This document shows positions 17,625-25,602 of a stretch of DNA of 64,000 nt, in pieces. Under the pieces are notes generated by a model. It made no database searches. It was not told where the DNA came from and saw nothing but the letters and a program-made list of their open reading frames with translations. The stretch lies in assembly GCF_049562855.1 (NCBI RefSeq), contig NZ_CP186925.1, forward strand, positions 62,001 to 126,000. The letters run 5' to 3'. The DNA is from Ruminococcus_C callidus. GTDB taxonomy: Bacteria > Bacillota > Clostridia > Oscillospirales > Ruminococcaceae. Position 1 is the stretch's first letter; every line of letters starts with the position of its first letter. Position numbers and translations under genes: made by a program.

Positions 17625-18731
17625 TTATCCCCGCAGCTGGATCGGCATCAGCAGGAAAATGAAGCTTTCGCCCTGCGGCGGAACCAGTTTTGCCACGCGA
17701 TTGCCGCCGCTCAGCTGGATTTTTACCTTGTCGCAGTCTGCCGCACGGACAGCGTCCAACAGAAAACGGTTATCAAAACCGATGGTGACATCTTTGCCGC
17801 TGATCTCCACCGGAATTTTGTCGTTGATCTCACCAATACCGGTCTTGCACCACACGCCAAGACTGCCGTTGGCAAACGTGCAGCGAACCGGTGCGTTGTA
17901 CTTACCGCTGATCAGCAGGGAACAGCGTTCCAGACAACGGGTCAGGGCACTGGTGTCCACAGTGATCTCAGTTTCATAGCTGGCAGGAATGCTGCTGCGG
18001 TAGTTGTGGAACTCGCCCTCCAGCAGGCGGGAGAATACCGTATAGCCGTTGAATTCGAATACCACGTGCCGCCGATCCGCAGAAATGGTGCAGAGTTCCT
18101 CTGCGTCATCGTGGAGCATGTTTGCCACTTCCAGCAGCATCCGTTTGGGAACCACAAAACGGTAATTCTCCGCACTGGAAATGGGTTCCTGCCGGACTGC
18201 CAGCCGGTAGCCGTCAATGGCTGCCACATGAAGGGTATCGCCCTCCACCTCAAACAATTCGCCGGTGAGCACTGGTTTCGCCTCGCTGACAGAAGTTGCA
18301 TAACTTGTCTGGCGAATCATGGAATTCAATACCGGCTGTTCGATCTGCATGCCGACGTTCAGATCCAGACTGGGCAGAGCCGGATATTCCTCAGAGGACA
18401 TGGCGGAGATCTGAAACTCGGTGGCATCACAGAACAGTTTTACCACATAGTTGTCATCCACTTCCATGGTTACCATATTGCCGGAGAACCGGCGGACAGC
18501 CTCACTCAGCAGACGGGGAAGGATCACAAATTCGCCGGAGCAGTCTGATTCGACTTCAATGCTCCGCTGGATCCCGAATTCCAGATCATAGCCGGTCAGT
18601 TCCAGATTGTCGTGATCCAGCCGCAGCTTCAGGCGTTCCAGTGCCGGAATGGTGGATTTTTGAGAAACACCCTTTGCCACATGGGTAATGGCAGTATAGA
18701 ATGTTTGTCGGTCACAAGTAAATTTTATCAT
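17625..18731 (-). CDS. dnaN: DNA polymerase III beta subunit (sliding clamp)
   Basis: This 368-residue protein begins MIKFTCDRQTF and has the three-domain clamp layout, ending in LLMPIQLRG. That ending matches the clamp family MP(I/V) C-terminal motif. It forms the dimeric ring that tethers polymerase. The start at 18731 follows AAGGAAG; the open frame continues upstream through the oriC sequence but has no support there. It is separated from dnaA by 737 bases of origin DNA. Confidence 0.96.
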   Translation of the reverse strand: MIKFTCDRQTFYTAITHVAKGVSQKSTIPALERLKLRLDHDNLELTGYDLEFGIQRSIEVESDCSGEFVILPRLLSEAVRRFSGNMVTMEVDDNYVVKLFCDATEFQISAMSSEEYPALPSLDLNVGMQIEQPVLNSMIRQTSYATSVSEAKPVLTGELFEVEGDTLHVAAIDGYRLAVRQEPISSAENYRFVVPKRMLLEVANMLHDDAEELCTISADRRHVVFEFNGYTVFSRLLEGEFHNYRSSIPASYETEITVDTSALTRCLERCSLLISGKYNAPVRCTFANGSLGVWCKTGIGEINDKIPVEISGKDVTIGFDNRFLLDAVRAADCDKVKIQLSGGNRVAKLVPPQGESFIFLLMPIQLRG

Positions 18732-18989
18732 GGGTCGTCTTCCTTTATTCAGATCCAATGGATCGGTCAATTTTGAATGGGGTTCGAAACGTGTGTCCCG
18801 GACAACGCTATATCCGTTTTGTATCTGTGTTGTCCGATGTCTTTCCGATTGTCCTTTTGCAGCCACTTCGCGGACAGAAAACATCACGCAGTTCAGCCGT
18901 TTTTCTTGCTTTTGCAGCTGTATCACGGACAGTTTTTTGCTGTCCATCCACTGTGCACAGCACATGTTATCCGCTGTTTTTTGCAGCGA

Positions 18990-19441
18990 AGCTGCGAAAA
19001 GACAGAATACAAAGAAAAGAATATATAGTAGTAATAATAGAGGCTCTGGAAAAGTGGAAACCGCAGATTCTCCTCGGAATTTCGGGCAGATCTTTCCCAC
19101 AGACCGCCTGTGGAAAGTTTCCGGAAAAGTGGAAAGCTTTTTCCACACGGGAAAAGTGGAAAGTTTGTGGAGTGGAAAACAAAAGTTTGTGGAAAAAACC
19201 GTGGAAAACCTGACGTACTCGAAATACCGCTTCCACAAGCTGTGGAAAACACATTCCACAGCTTTCTACCACAGATTCCACAAGCCCGCTTCTACAGCTG
19301 TTAAATGCCGCGGACACAGCGGGCACTTTTTCTGCACATGGATTTTCAACAGACTGTTGAAACGCATGTGGAAAACTTGCCGACGCCGGTGGAATTCCTG
19401 TGGAATCGGCAAAAAAGCACTGCAAAATCCTGTTTTCCACA
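18990..19441. other. oriC: Chromosomal replication origin, dnaA-dnaN part (oriC core)
   Basis: The gap contains exact DnaA boxes (TGTGGAAAA or complement) at 19139-19147, 19188-19196, 19241-19249, 19367-19375 and 19433-19441, and one-mismatch boxes such as 19109-19117 and 19200-19208. The boxes end on the dnaN side with two adjacent weak boxes (19045-19061), then a short GC-rich patch, the DnaA-trios, and an AT-rich stretch (about 18990-19025). This is the order known for the Bacillus basal unwinding system. The remaining sequence to 18731 shows nothing further. Confidence 0.88.
19026..19040 (+). promoter_or_regulatory. DnaA-trio array
   Basis: TAG TAG TAA TAA TAG on the plus strand. Read away from the DnaA boxes this is 3'-GAT-AAT-AAT-GAT-GAT-5', the direction required for the DnaA filament to spread from the boxes onto single-stranded DNA in Bacillus. 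It is placed between the box cluster and the AT-rich stretch. Confidence 0.75.
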
Positions 19442-19468
19442 TGTTCTGCAGTGTCCTTTCCCAGTTCT

Positions 19469-20845
19469 CTATGCGTGGCTTTTGTTGCGGATATTTTTGA
19501 TGGTGTCCTCGACCAGCTGCTTCAGATGGTCATCGTGCTTCATTGCCGTTTCAATGTTGCTGATGGAGTAGACAATGGTGGAGTGGTCACGGCCGCCGAA
19601 TTCCGTGCCGATCGCCTGCAGGGGCATCTGGGTGATCTCACGGACCACATAGATCGCCACCTTGCGGGCAGTGGAGATCTGGCTGGAGCGTTTGCTGCTG
19701 CGAATATCCTCCGGAGAAACGCCGTACACGTCAGCCACTTCCAGAATGATCTTCTCCACGGTGATCGGAGCCGGCTGGTCGTCGCTGAGAATGTCCTTGA
19801 TGACGCTCTGTGCCATGGAAATGGACGGGGGCGAACCTGCCAGATGCTTCAGGGCTTTCAGCTTCTTGACGGCACCCTCCAGCTGCCGGATGTTGGTTTT
19901 CAGACGGTTGGCAATAAACTCTGCCACATCGTCGGGAATGTACAGATCCAGCAGTTCTGCCTTGCGGCGGATAATGGCGATACGGGTTTCAAAGTCCGGT
20001 GTGCTGATGTCGGTGATCAGGCCCCACTCGAACCGGCTGCGGATACGTTCTTCCAGCGTTTTCAGTTCCTTGGGCGGCTTATCCGAAGTGATCACGATCT
20101 GCTTGCCCTCAGCGTGGAGCTTGTTGAACGTGTGGAAGAATTCCTCCTGCATGCGTTCCTTGTTGCTGAAAAACTGAATGTCGTCGATCAGCAGCACGTC
20201 GGCGTTCCGGTACTTGTCGTGGAACCGAGCCATGTTGTTGTCGTTGATGCAGGAGAGGAAGTCGTTGCCGAATTCTTCACTGGTGACGTAAATGATCTTG
20301 TATTCAGGGTGATTTTCGTGCACCTGGTTGGCAATGGCGTGCATCAGGTGGGTCTTTCCCAGACCGGAGGGACCGTAGATGAACAGGGGGTTGTAGTTCT
20401 TGCCCGGTTCTTTTGCCACGGCGGTGCAGGCAGCGTAGGCGAACTCATTGGAGCCGCCGACAATGAATGTGGCGAAGGTGTACTCATAGTTGGCACCCTC
20501 AAAGCTGTGTTCCAGTTCCTCGTGGCGGCGTGCCAGTTCATCGTAATCCTTGGCGTTGCTGTTTTCGGAAAGCGGGTTGTCATTTTCTTCCGGTGTGACG
20601 ACATTGATCTGGATCTTGACATCCAGTCCCAGCACGTTGAGAAATGCCTCTTTCAGCAGGGCATTGTAGGTGTTCATAACAACGGTTTTCTGGAACTCTG
20701 ACTGTACGGTGAACACTGCCACCGAGCCGTCCAGCTGTACCGGCTTCATAATATCGATCCAGAGCTTCATGGCAGCTTCTGAGATCCGGCCCTCTTTCCG
20801 GCAGTACTGTTTGACACTGGAGAAGGCTTCATCAATTGAATTCAT
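19469..20845 (-). CDS. dnaA: Chromosomal replication initiator DnaA
   Basis: A 458-residue AAA+ initiator. Walker A is GPSGLGKT (residues 158-165), Walker B is VLLIDDIQFF, the sensor/arginine-finger region includes RSRFEWGL, and the C-terminal box-binding signature is GGRDHSTIVYSI. The start at 20845 follows AAGGAGG, about 13 bases upstream, which is a long spacing. Upstream codons of the open frame run into leader DNA. DnaA boxes flank the gene on both sides, and one overlaps its promoter spacer, so it is probably autoregulated. Confidence 0.97.
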   Translation of the reverse strand: MNSIDEAFSSVKQYCRKEGRISEAAMKLWIDIMKPVQLDGSVAVFTVQSEFQKTVVMNTYNALLKEAFLNVLGLDVKIQINVVTPEENDNPLSENSNAKDYDELARRHEELEHSFEGANYEYTFATFIVGGSNEFAYAACTAVAKEPGKNYNPLFIYGPSGLGKTHLMHAIANQVHENHPEYKIIYVTSEEFGNDFLSCINDNNMARFHDKYRNADVLLIDDIQFFSNKERMQEEFFHTFNKLHAEGKQIVITSDKPPKELKTLEERIRSRFEWGLITDISTPDFETRIAIIRRKAELLDLYIPDDVAEFIANRLKTNIRQLEGAVKKLKALKHLAGSPPSISMAQSVIKDILSDDQPAPITVEKIILEVADVYGVSPEDIRSSKRSSQISTARKVAIYVVREITQMPLQAIGTEFGGRDHSTIVYSISNIETAMKHDDHLKQLVEDTIKNIRNKSHA

Positions 20846-20944
20846 AAATGGGGGATCCTCCTTATGTAACTTCAAAGCCTGTCCGGCAGGATCTGCGGGG
20901 ATCTCCGTGGTCTGCCGGACAGGCGAATTCTGCGGAACGGTGGT

Positions 20945-21330
20945 TGTGGAAAACCGTTTTCCGCAGACTTTCCACCTGTCTTTCAACAGGTATTCTTAAT
21001 ATAATAGTATACCACATCATCTGTGGAAAATCAACCCCTATTGTGGAAAACTTTATGAATTCCACAAAATTTCCACGTGGAAACCTGCGGAAACTGTGGA
21101 GAGCAAAAACGGACAAAAAACGGGCGTTTTCCACAGGCGGTGCAGCGTGGAAAATGGTTCAGGCAGCAACGGCAAAACGCGGGCACCGGAGCCGGCTGCC
21201 GCGTTGCCGGAATGCTGTCCTGCTCCGGAACGCTGGGTCAGCCGGCGGAATTGTCTTTGTAAAAAACGTCAAAAACCGACAAAAAATCCGTGCAGCCTGC
21301 CCAAAACAGCTGTGGAGAACCTGTGGAAAA
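20945..21330. other. oriC: oriC, upstream part: DnaA-box cluster between dnaA and rpmH
   Basis: Exact TGTGGAAAA/TTTTCCACA sites at 20945-20953, 21022-21030, 21042-21050, 21127-21135 and 21322-21330, with several near matches between. Together with the dnaA-dnaN cluster this makes a bipartite origin, as in Bacillus. No gene lies in the 660-bp dnaA-rpmH gap; it holds only these boxes and two divergent promoters. Confidence 0.85.
21006..21034 (-). promoter_or_regulatory. dnaA promoter
   Basis: On the minus strand TTGATT, 17 bases, TATACT. The DnaA box at 21022-21030 overlaps the -35 and spacer, and a second box (21042-21050) lies just upstream. This is an arrangement expected to give DnaA autorepression. 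The leader to the dnaA start codon is about 160 bases. Confidence 0.8.
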
Positions 21331-21373
21331 AGAAAAAAAGCCGAAAATTTCGCAAAAAAGTTTGCCGGAGGGC

Positions 21374-21402
21374 TTGACAAATAAAACGGAATCCGTTATA
21401 AT
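21374..21402 (+). promoter_or_regulatory. rpmH promoter
   Basis: TTGACA, 17 bases, TATAAT: both hexamers match the sigma-A consensus exactly. It is the strongest-looking promoter in the window, about 105 bases before rpmH. Confidence 0.93.
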
Positions 21403-21508
21403 ATATGGTAAATGGATTCACGCAGACAGGCTCGTCCGGTCTGGGTGGACTTCCAAGGAATCTGTGGGACGGCAGTTCTGCCGTCTGAGCGAGAAAGGAG
21501 GTACTGTT

Positions 21509-21643
21509 TTGAAGAGAACATATCAGCCGAAGAAGATTCATCGGAAAAAGGTGCATGGCTTCCGCAAGAGAATGGCCACTGCGAACGGTAGAAAGGTTTT
21601 AGCTCGCAGAAGAGCACGGGGCAGAGCAAGACTGAGCCACTGA
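21509..21643 (+). CDS. rpmH: 50S ribosomal protein L34
   Basis: A 44-residue, highly basic protein with the L34 pattern KRTYQPKK, GFRKRM and ATANGRKVLARRRARGR. The start is a TTG codon, preceded by AAAGGAGG at 8 bases; no ATG exists at the right place. It is transcribed from a consensus promoter and followed by an intrinsic terminator, so most transcripts should not reach rnpA. Confidence 0.96.
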   Translation: MKRTYQPKKIHRKKVHGFRKRMATANGRKVLARRRARGRARLSH

Positions 21644-21652
21644 TCGAAGTCG

Positions 21653-21690
21653 GACCACAACGCCATTGGTTTGTGGTCTTTTGTTTTTTC
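21653..21690 (+). terminator. Terminator after rpmH
   Basis: GACCACAA pairs with TTGTGGTC around a 10-base loop, followed by TTTTGTTTTTT. Confidence 0.85.
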
Positions 21691-21715
21691 GAGGAGCGTA
21701 TTCTGAATTCGCCGA

Positions 21716-21782
21716 TGTGCCGGCTGCGGAAAACTGACCCATACCGCCATGGTACAAGGTCAGACAGTCCGCAGCCGGCACA
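21716..21782. other. Nested 67-nt hairpin between rpmH and rnpA
   Basis: Outer arms TGTGCCGGCTGCGGA and TCCGCAGCCGGCACA pair perfectly over 15 bp, an inner CTGACC/GGTCAG pair continues the stem, and TACC/GGTA closes a 5-base loop. It has no T-run, so it is not a standard terminator. It lies in the rnpA leader. Confidence 0.8.
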
Positions 21783-21863
21783 CGGAAGATTCGGGGTACG
21801 CTTTTGCTTTTTCCGGTAAAAACCGTCAACAGGCTCTGAACACAAAAAGATGGAGTGCAAGCA

Positions 21864-22232
21864 ATGGAGAAAACAGTGATCCTCAACCAGAATCGGGACT
21901 TTCAGCTGCTGTATCAGCGGGGAAAAAAGATTGCATCGCCGTATGCGATTATTTATCTGCGAAAGACCAGACGAAAGTATAACCGGCTGGGCATTACCGT
22001 AGGGAAAAAAGTCGGGTGTGCCGTAAAACGCAGCCGTGCCCGCCGTGTGATCCGGCAGGCATATCGGGAAACCGAACACCTGATGCCGGTGGGAATGGAC
22101 ATGGTCATTGTGGCGTTGCCCTCTATTGTGGGCATTCGCTCCACACAACTGCGTGACTATCTGGCAGGAAGCGGCGTTCGCCGTATCCGTAAACTGGTGG
22201 AACCGCCGTCGGAAGGGGGAAAACCGAAATGA
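21864..22232 (+). CDS. rnpA: Ribonuclease P protein component
   Basis: A 122-residue basic protein that supports the RNase P RNA in cutting tRNA leaders. The RNR motif region reads VGCAVKRSRARRVIRQAYRE (Lys-Arg-Ser-Arg-Ala-Arg core), as usual for this family. ATG at 21864 has GGAG 8 bases upstream; a GTG three codons earlier is less likely. Its end overlaps yidD by 4 bases (ATGA), so the two are translationally coupled. Confidence 0.95.
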   Translation: MEKTVILNQNRDFQLLYQRGKKIASPYAIIYLRKTRRKYNRLGITVGKKVGCAVKRSRARRVIRQAYRETEHLMPVGMDMVIVALPSIVGIRSTQLRDYLAGSGVRRIRKLVEPPSEGGKPK

Positions 22233-22504
22233 GGTATCTGGCGGCGGCACTGATCCGCCTGTACCAGAAATTCTCCCGCCTAACTCCGGCTGTGTGCCGG
22301 TTTTATCCGACCTGTTCCTGTTATGCACAGACTGCAATTTTGCGGTTTGGTGTGCTGCGGGGCGGCTTTCTCGCCCTGCGGCGTCTGCTGCACTGTCACC
22401 CGTGGAATCCCGGCGGTATCGATTACGTTCCGGAACATCTGGATCCGCCGCGGGAGGTCTTCGGGCGGTATGTGCGGGCAATACGACACAACAGAAAGGG
22501 TTAA
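22229..22504 (+). CDS. yidD: Membrane protein insertion efficiency factor YidD
   Basis: A 91-residue protein of the YidD family, recognised by LIRLYQKFSRLTP, the CRFYPTCSCYAQ cysteine motif and HPWNPGGIDYVP. It acts at the membrane surface with YidC, and its N-terminal helix is amphipathic. It starts inside the rnpA stop and ends 8 bases before yidC, so the three genes form a tight string. Confidence 0.95.
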   Translation: MRYLAAALIRLYQKFSRLTPAVCRFYPTCSCYAQTAILRFGVLRGGFLALRRLLHCHPWNPGGIDYVPEHLDPPREVFGRYVRAIRHNRKG

Positions 22505-22512
22505 ACAATTTT

Positions 22513-23667
22513 ATGAGTGATTTTTTATATGATCTGTGCGGAAAGCCGTTCGGCTGGATCATGCGTCTGATTTACGACTTGGTAGACAACTATGCTTTGG
22601 CGATCCTGTTGTTCACGATCTTCACCAAGCTGATCCTGTTTCCCATTTCGTATAAGCAGCAGAAAAATTCCGCAAAAATGCAGCGGTTCAATCCGAAGCT
22701 GGAAAAGCTGCGGAAAAAGTATAAGGACGACCCCAAGAAGATGCAGGAAGAACAGATGAAACTGTATCAGGAGGAAAACATCAACCCCGGTGCTTCCTGC
22801 CTGCCCATGTTCCTCCAGTTCTTTATCCTGTTCGGCATTCTGGACGTTGTATATAAGCCCCTGTCCTTTATCCTCAAGATGAAAGACAGCGTGATCTCCA
22901 GTGCTTTTGAGATCGTCCGGAATGTCAATCCGGAACTCGCCAAGCAGGGCACCAGCCTCCGGCGGGAACTGGCGATCCTGAGTGCACAGCACAGCGATGC
23001 CAGTGCATTCCAGAGCGTGCTGGGGGACAACCTCTCCGCAAAGATGACCGAATTCTATGACAAGTTCAACCTGTTCGGCATCAATCTGGGCGAAGTGCCG
23101 TCGTGGCACCCTGACGTGTGGAACGCTACCGCGATCGGCTTGTTCCTGATTCCGGTGCTGTCCGGCGTGCTCCAGCTGGCACTGACCATTTATATGCAGA
23201 TCTACCAGAAGAAAAAGAATCCCGGCATGCCGAATATGGGCTGCATGAACATCATGCTCTATGCAATGCCGATCTTCTCCGTCTGGTTCGCATTTCAGGT
23301 GCCGGCAGGTGTCGGCTTCTACTGGGTATGCTCGTCCTTCTTCTCCCTGATCCAGAGCGTCGGTCTGAACTGCTACTTCACCAAGGAGCGTATCGAGGCG
23401 ATCTGCGAAAAGGAAAACCAGAAGAATGCCAAGAAATACGCCAACGGCAAAAAGAGCTTCATGCAGCGTATGATGGACGTACAGCAGGGCAATGACGTCA
23501 TGAACCAGCGGGAAAAATATGTAGAAGAAACCAAGGATATGTCCCGTTCGGAACTGAACAAGTATAACCAGCAGGTGCTGAAAGACGCACGGAAACGCAT
23601 GGCAGAAAAGTACGGCGAAACGTATGACGAATCCGACAGCACCGAGGGCAGCGGGGATCAGAAATAA
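22513..23667 (+). CDS. yidC: Membrane protein insertase YidC
   Basis: This 384-residue insertase places proteins in the membrane with or without SecYEG. The conserved core includes LAILLFTIFTKLILFPIS (TM with the hydrophilic-groove region), then a charged loop KMQRFNPKLEKLRKKYKDD, and later membrane segments ending at GFYWVCSSFFSLIQS. There is no lipoprotein signal peptide, unlike Bacillus SpoIIIJ. The insert between TM segments is longer than usual. The C-terminus is a charged tail that may touch the ribosome. The ribosome binding site is modest (AAAGGG). Confidence 0.94.
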   Translation: MSDFLYDLCGKPFGWIMRLIYDLVDNYALAILLFTIFTKLILFPISYKQQKNSAKMQRFNPKLEKLRKKYKDDPKKMQEEQMKLYQEENINPGASCLPMFLQFFILFGILDVVYKPLSFILKMKDSVISSAFEIVRNVNPELAKQGTSLRRELAILSAQHSDASAFQSVLGDNLSAKMTEFYDKFNLFGINLGEVPSWHPDVWNATAIGLFLIPVLSGVLQLALTIYMQIYQKKKNPGMPNMGCMNIMLYAMPIFSVWFAFQVPAGVGFYWVCSSFFSLIQSVGLNCYFTKERIEAICEKENQKNAKKYANGKKSFMQRMMDVQQGNDVMNQREKYVEETKDMSRSELNKYNQQVLKDARKRMAEKYGETYDESDSTEGSGDQK

Positions 23668-23742
23668 TCGTCCGCGAAAAATCAATTACTACAGTTCACA
23701 GGGAACCGCCCTGTGAAATCCCATTACCAAGGAAAGGGATGA

Positions 23743-24786
23743 ATGAGAATGAAAGAGATTTTCACTGCAAAAAGCATCGAAGAAGCAAAGCATCTGGCGG
23801 TCGAAAAGTTCGGCGTTTCTGAAGACCAGATCGTGTTCCGCATTCTGGAAGAACCGAAAAAAGGAATTTTCGGAAAGGTAAAGCGGGAAGCACAGGTAGA
23901 AGCAGTGTACGAAGCAGCAGAAGAAGCTGCACCAGCAGAAACCACAGAAGCCAAGGCTCCGGAACAGCCGGAAGCCCCGCAGCCGCAGGCAGAAGCCGCA
24001 CCGGCAATGCCGGTTTCCCGACCGGTACAGGAAGCGGTTTCTTCCGTGGAGGAGATCATTATTGACAAGGACGACAATTCGCCCACACGGGGCATGGAGT
24101 CCGAAGCGATCGAAACCATTCTGACCGAGGGCGAAATGTCCCCGAACCTGCTCCGTGCAAGACAGTATATCGCAGACATTTACGCTGCTATGGGCATCAC
24201 CGTGACCATCAGCACCATGCGTACCGCAAACGGCATTCGCATGGAACTTCGCAGCGATAATAAAAGCGGCACGATCATCGGCAGACGAGGCGAAACACTG
24301 GATTCCATTCAGTATCTGGCATCGATTCTGGTGAATAAGGACAGCGAGGATTACTGCCGCCTGCTGCTGGACAGCAACGGCTATCGGGAAAAGCGTCGCA
24401 AGACACTGGAACAGCTGGCAGAAAAGATCGCACGGAGCGTGCTCCGCAGCGGTCGTTCCACCACGCTGGAACCCATGAATCCCTATGAACGCCGCATCAT
24501 TCACAGCAAGATCTCGGAGATCGAGGGTGTGACTTCCAAGAGCGTCGGCGAAGATCCGTACCGGAAGGTCGTAGTTTCTTCTACCACCGGCAGACGCAGC
24601 GGCGGAAACCGCGGCGGCAAGGGCGGTCAGAACCGCGGGGGCAAGCGTCCCTATCGGGAAAAGAAGCCGGAAGATTTCCGCCGGAAGAATCTGGATTCCA
24701 TGAAGACCAGCTTCGAACGGGATTATAAAAAGCCGAAGCCGGAGGACGAACTTAACACCGGCTTGTACGGCAAGATCGAATTCTGA
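23743..24786 (+). CDS. jag: Jag/KhpB RNA-binding protein
   Basis: A 347-residue cytoplasmic protein of three parts. The first is a Jag-N domain (residues 1-50, KEIFTAKSIEEAKHLAVEKF; key part FTAKSIEEA), followed by an Ala/Glu/Pro-rich linker of about 60 residues. A KH domain with GTIIGRRGE comes next, then an R3H domain (NPYERRIIHSKI) and a Gly/Arg/Lys-rich tail (SGGNRGGKGGQNRGGK). It binds RNA with KhpA and affects cell division and wall growth in other Firmicutes. The tail is longer than usual and likely disordered. ATG at 23749 has better spacing from GGAAAGGG and may be the true start. Confidence 0.92.
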   Translation: MRMKEIFTAKSIEEAKHLAVEKFGVSEDQIVFRILEEPKKGIFGKVKREAQVEAVYEAAEEAAPAETTEAKAPEQPEAPQPQAEAAPAMPVSRPVQEAVSSVEEIIIDKDDNSPTRGMESEAIETILTEGEMSPNLLRARQYIADIYAAMGITVTISTMRTANGIRMELRSDNKSGTIIGRRGETLDSIQYLASILVNKDSEDYCRLLLDSNGYREKRRKTLEQLAEKIARSVLRSGRSTTLEPMNPYERRIIHSKISEIEGVTSKSVGEDPYRKVVVSSTTGRRSGGNRGGKGGQNRGGKRPYREKKPEDFRRKNLDSMKTSFERDYKKPKPEDELNTGLYGKIEF

Positions 24787-24844
24787 TCGGAAACTGAACG
24801 CAGATCACAGAACGGATTGTAGCAATGCAGTCCGTTTTGTTGTA

Positions 24845-25588
24845 TCTGTTTGGAATGTGTAGAAGGCGATGCCCACATCGCCCCGCGGACTTGCCCGAGG
24901 ACAGCGATTTTCTAGTGCAGCCACACCGAAACCGTCCGGCGGAATTCGCTCGTACCTCGCTGTCCGCCTGGGGCTTGCCAACGTCGGCTGCCAATTATGT
25001 TAGACTTTATGGAAGAACCTCTTGGAATGTGTAGGTGGTGATGCCCACATCGCCCCGCGGACTTGCCCGAGGACAGTAATTTTCTAGTGCAGCCGCATCG
25101 AAACCGTCCGGCGGAATTCGCTCGTACCTCGCTGTCCGCCTGGGGCTTGCCAACGCCGGTTGTTGCCCTTGCCTGTATCGGTAATGTTGATATTCGATTG
25201 TTTTTCTTTGCAAGTGGGTAACTTTATTTCATACGGCGTTTGCAAGTTCGCAGTTATAAGCCTCCCCTGAAAGGGGAGGGGAACCAGCGAAGCTGGTGGA
25301 GGGGTTCCCTGTGTAATCCGCTACAACAGCCAACCGGTTTCACAAGGAGTTACGCTTCTTTTTTTCTTTACTGAAAAGAAAAAAAGAAGCAAAAAAAGAA
25401 AAGAGTTCGCATTTCACCTGTACTACAAGGTCAAGTATCACACGAAGATTACACGCCACAAAAATCCCCCGGCGGGGCGAACAGGCGGCTGCTGCCGCCG
25501 TAACATTACCCTTTTTACACTTGAAATTGGGGCGTAGGGTCAGCGGCGACCCGCCGCGGGGCGTAAGGTCAGCGGTGACCCGCCGCAG
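24845..25588 (-). repeat. Composite intergenic repeat, copy E, with duplicated terminal module
   Basis: The copy is oriented opposite to copies A-D. The GGCGATGCCCACATCGCC module and the following AAACCGTCCGGCGGAATTCG segment occur twice (from about 24856 and 25028). Then come the GCAAACGCCG complement, the CCCC hairpin, the T/A hairpin and the GCGGCG block, which ends directly before the mnmE ribosome binding site. It fills the jag-mnmE gap. Confidence 0.9.
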
Positions 25589-25602
25589 AAGGAGAATCTA
25601 TT

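Noticed and set aside
17505..18548. Plus-strand 347-codon frame opposite dnaN
   Set aside because: Antisense shadow; it starts inside the composite repeat and carries no domain.
18732..19259. N-terminal extension of dnaN by about 176 codons
   Set aside because: The open frame runs through oriC DnaA boxes. The family start is MIKFTCDRQTF at 18731, with a ribosome binding site.
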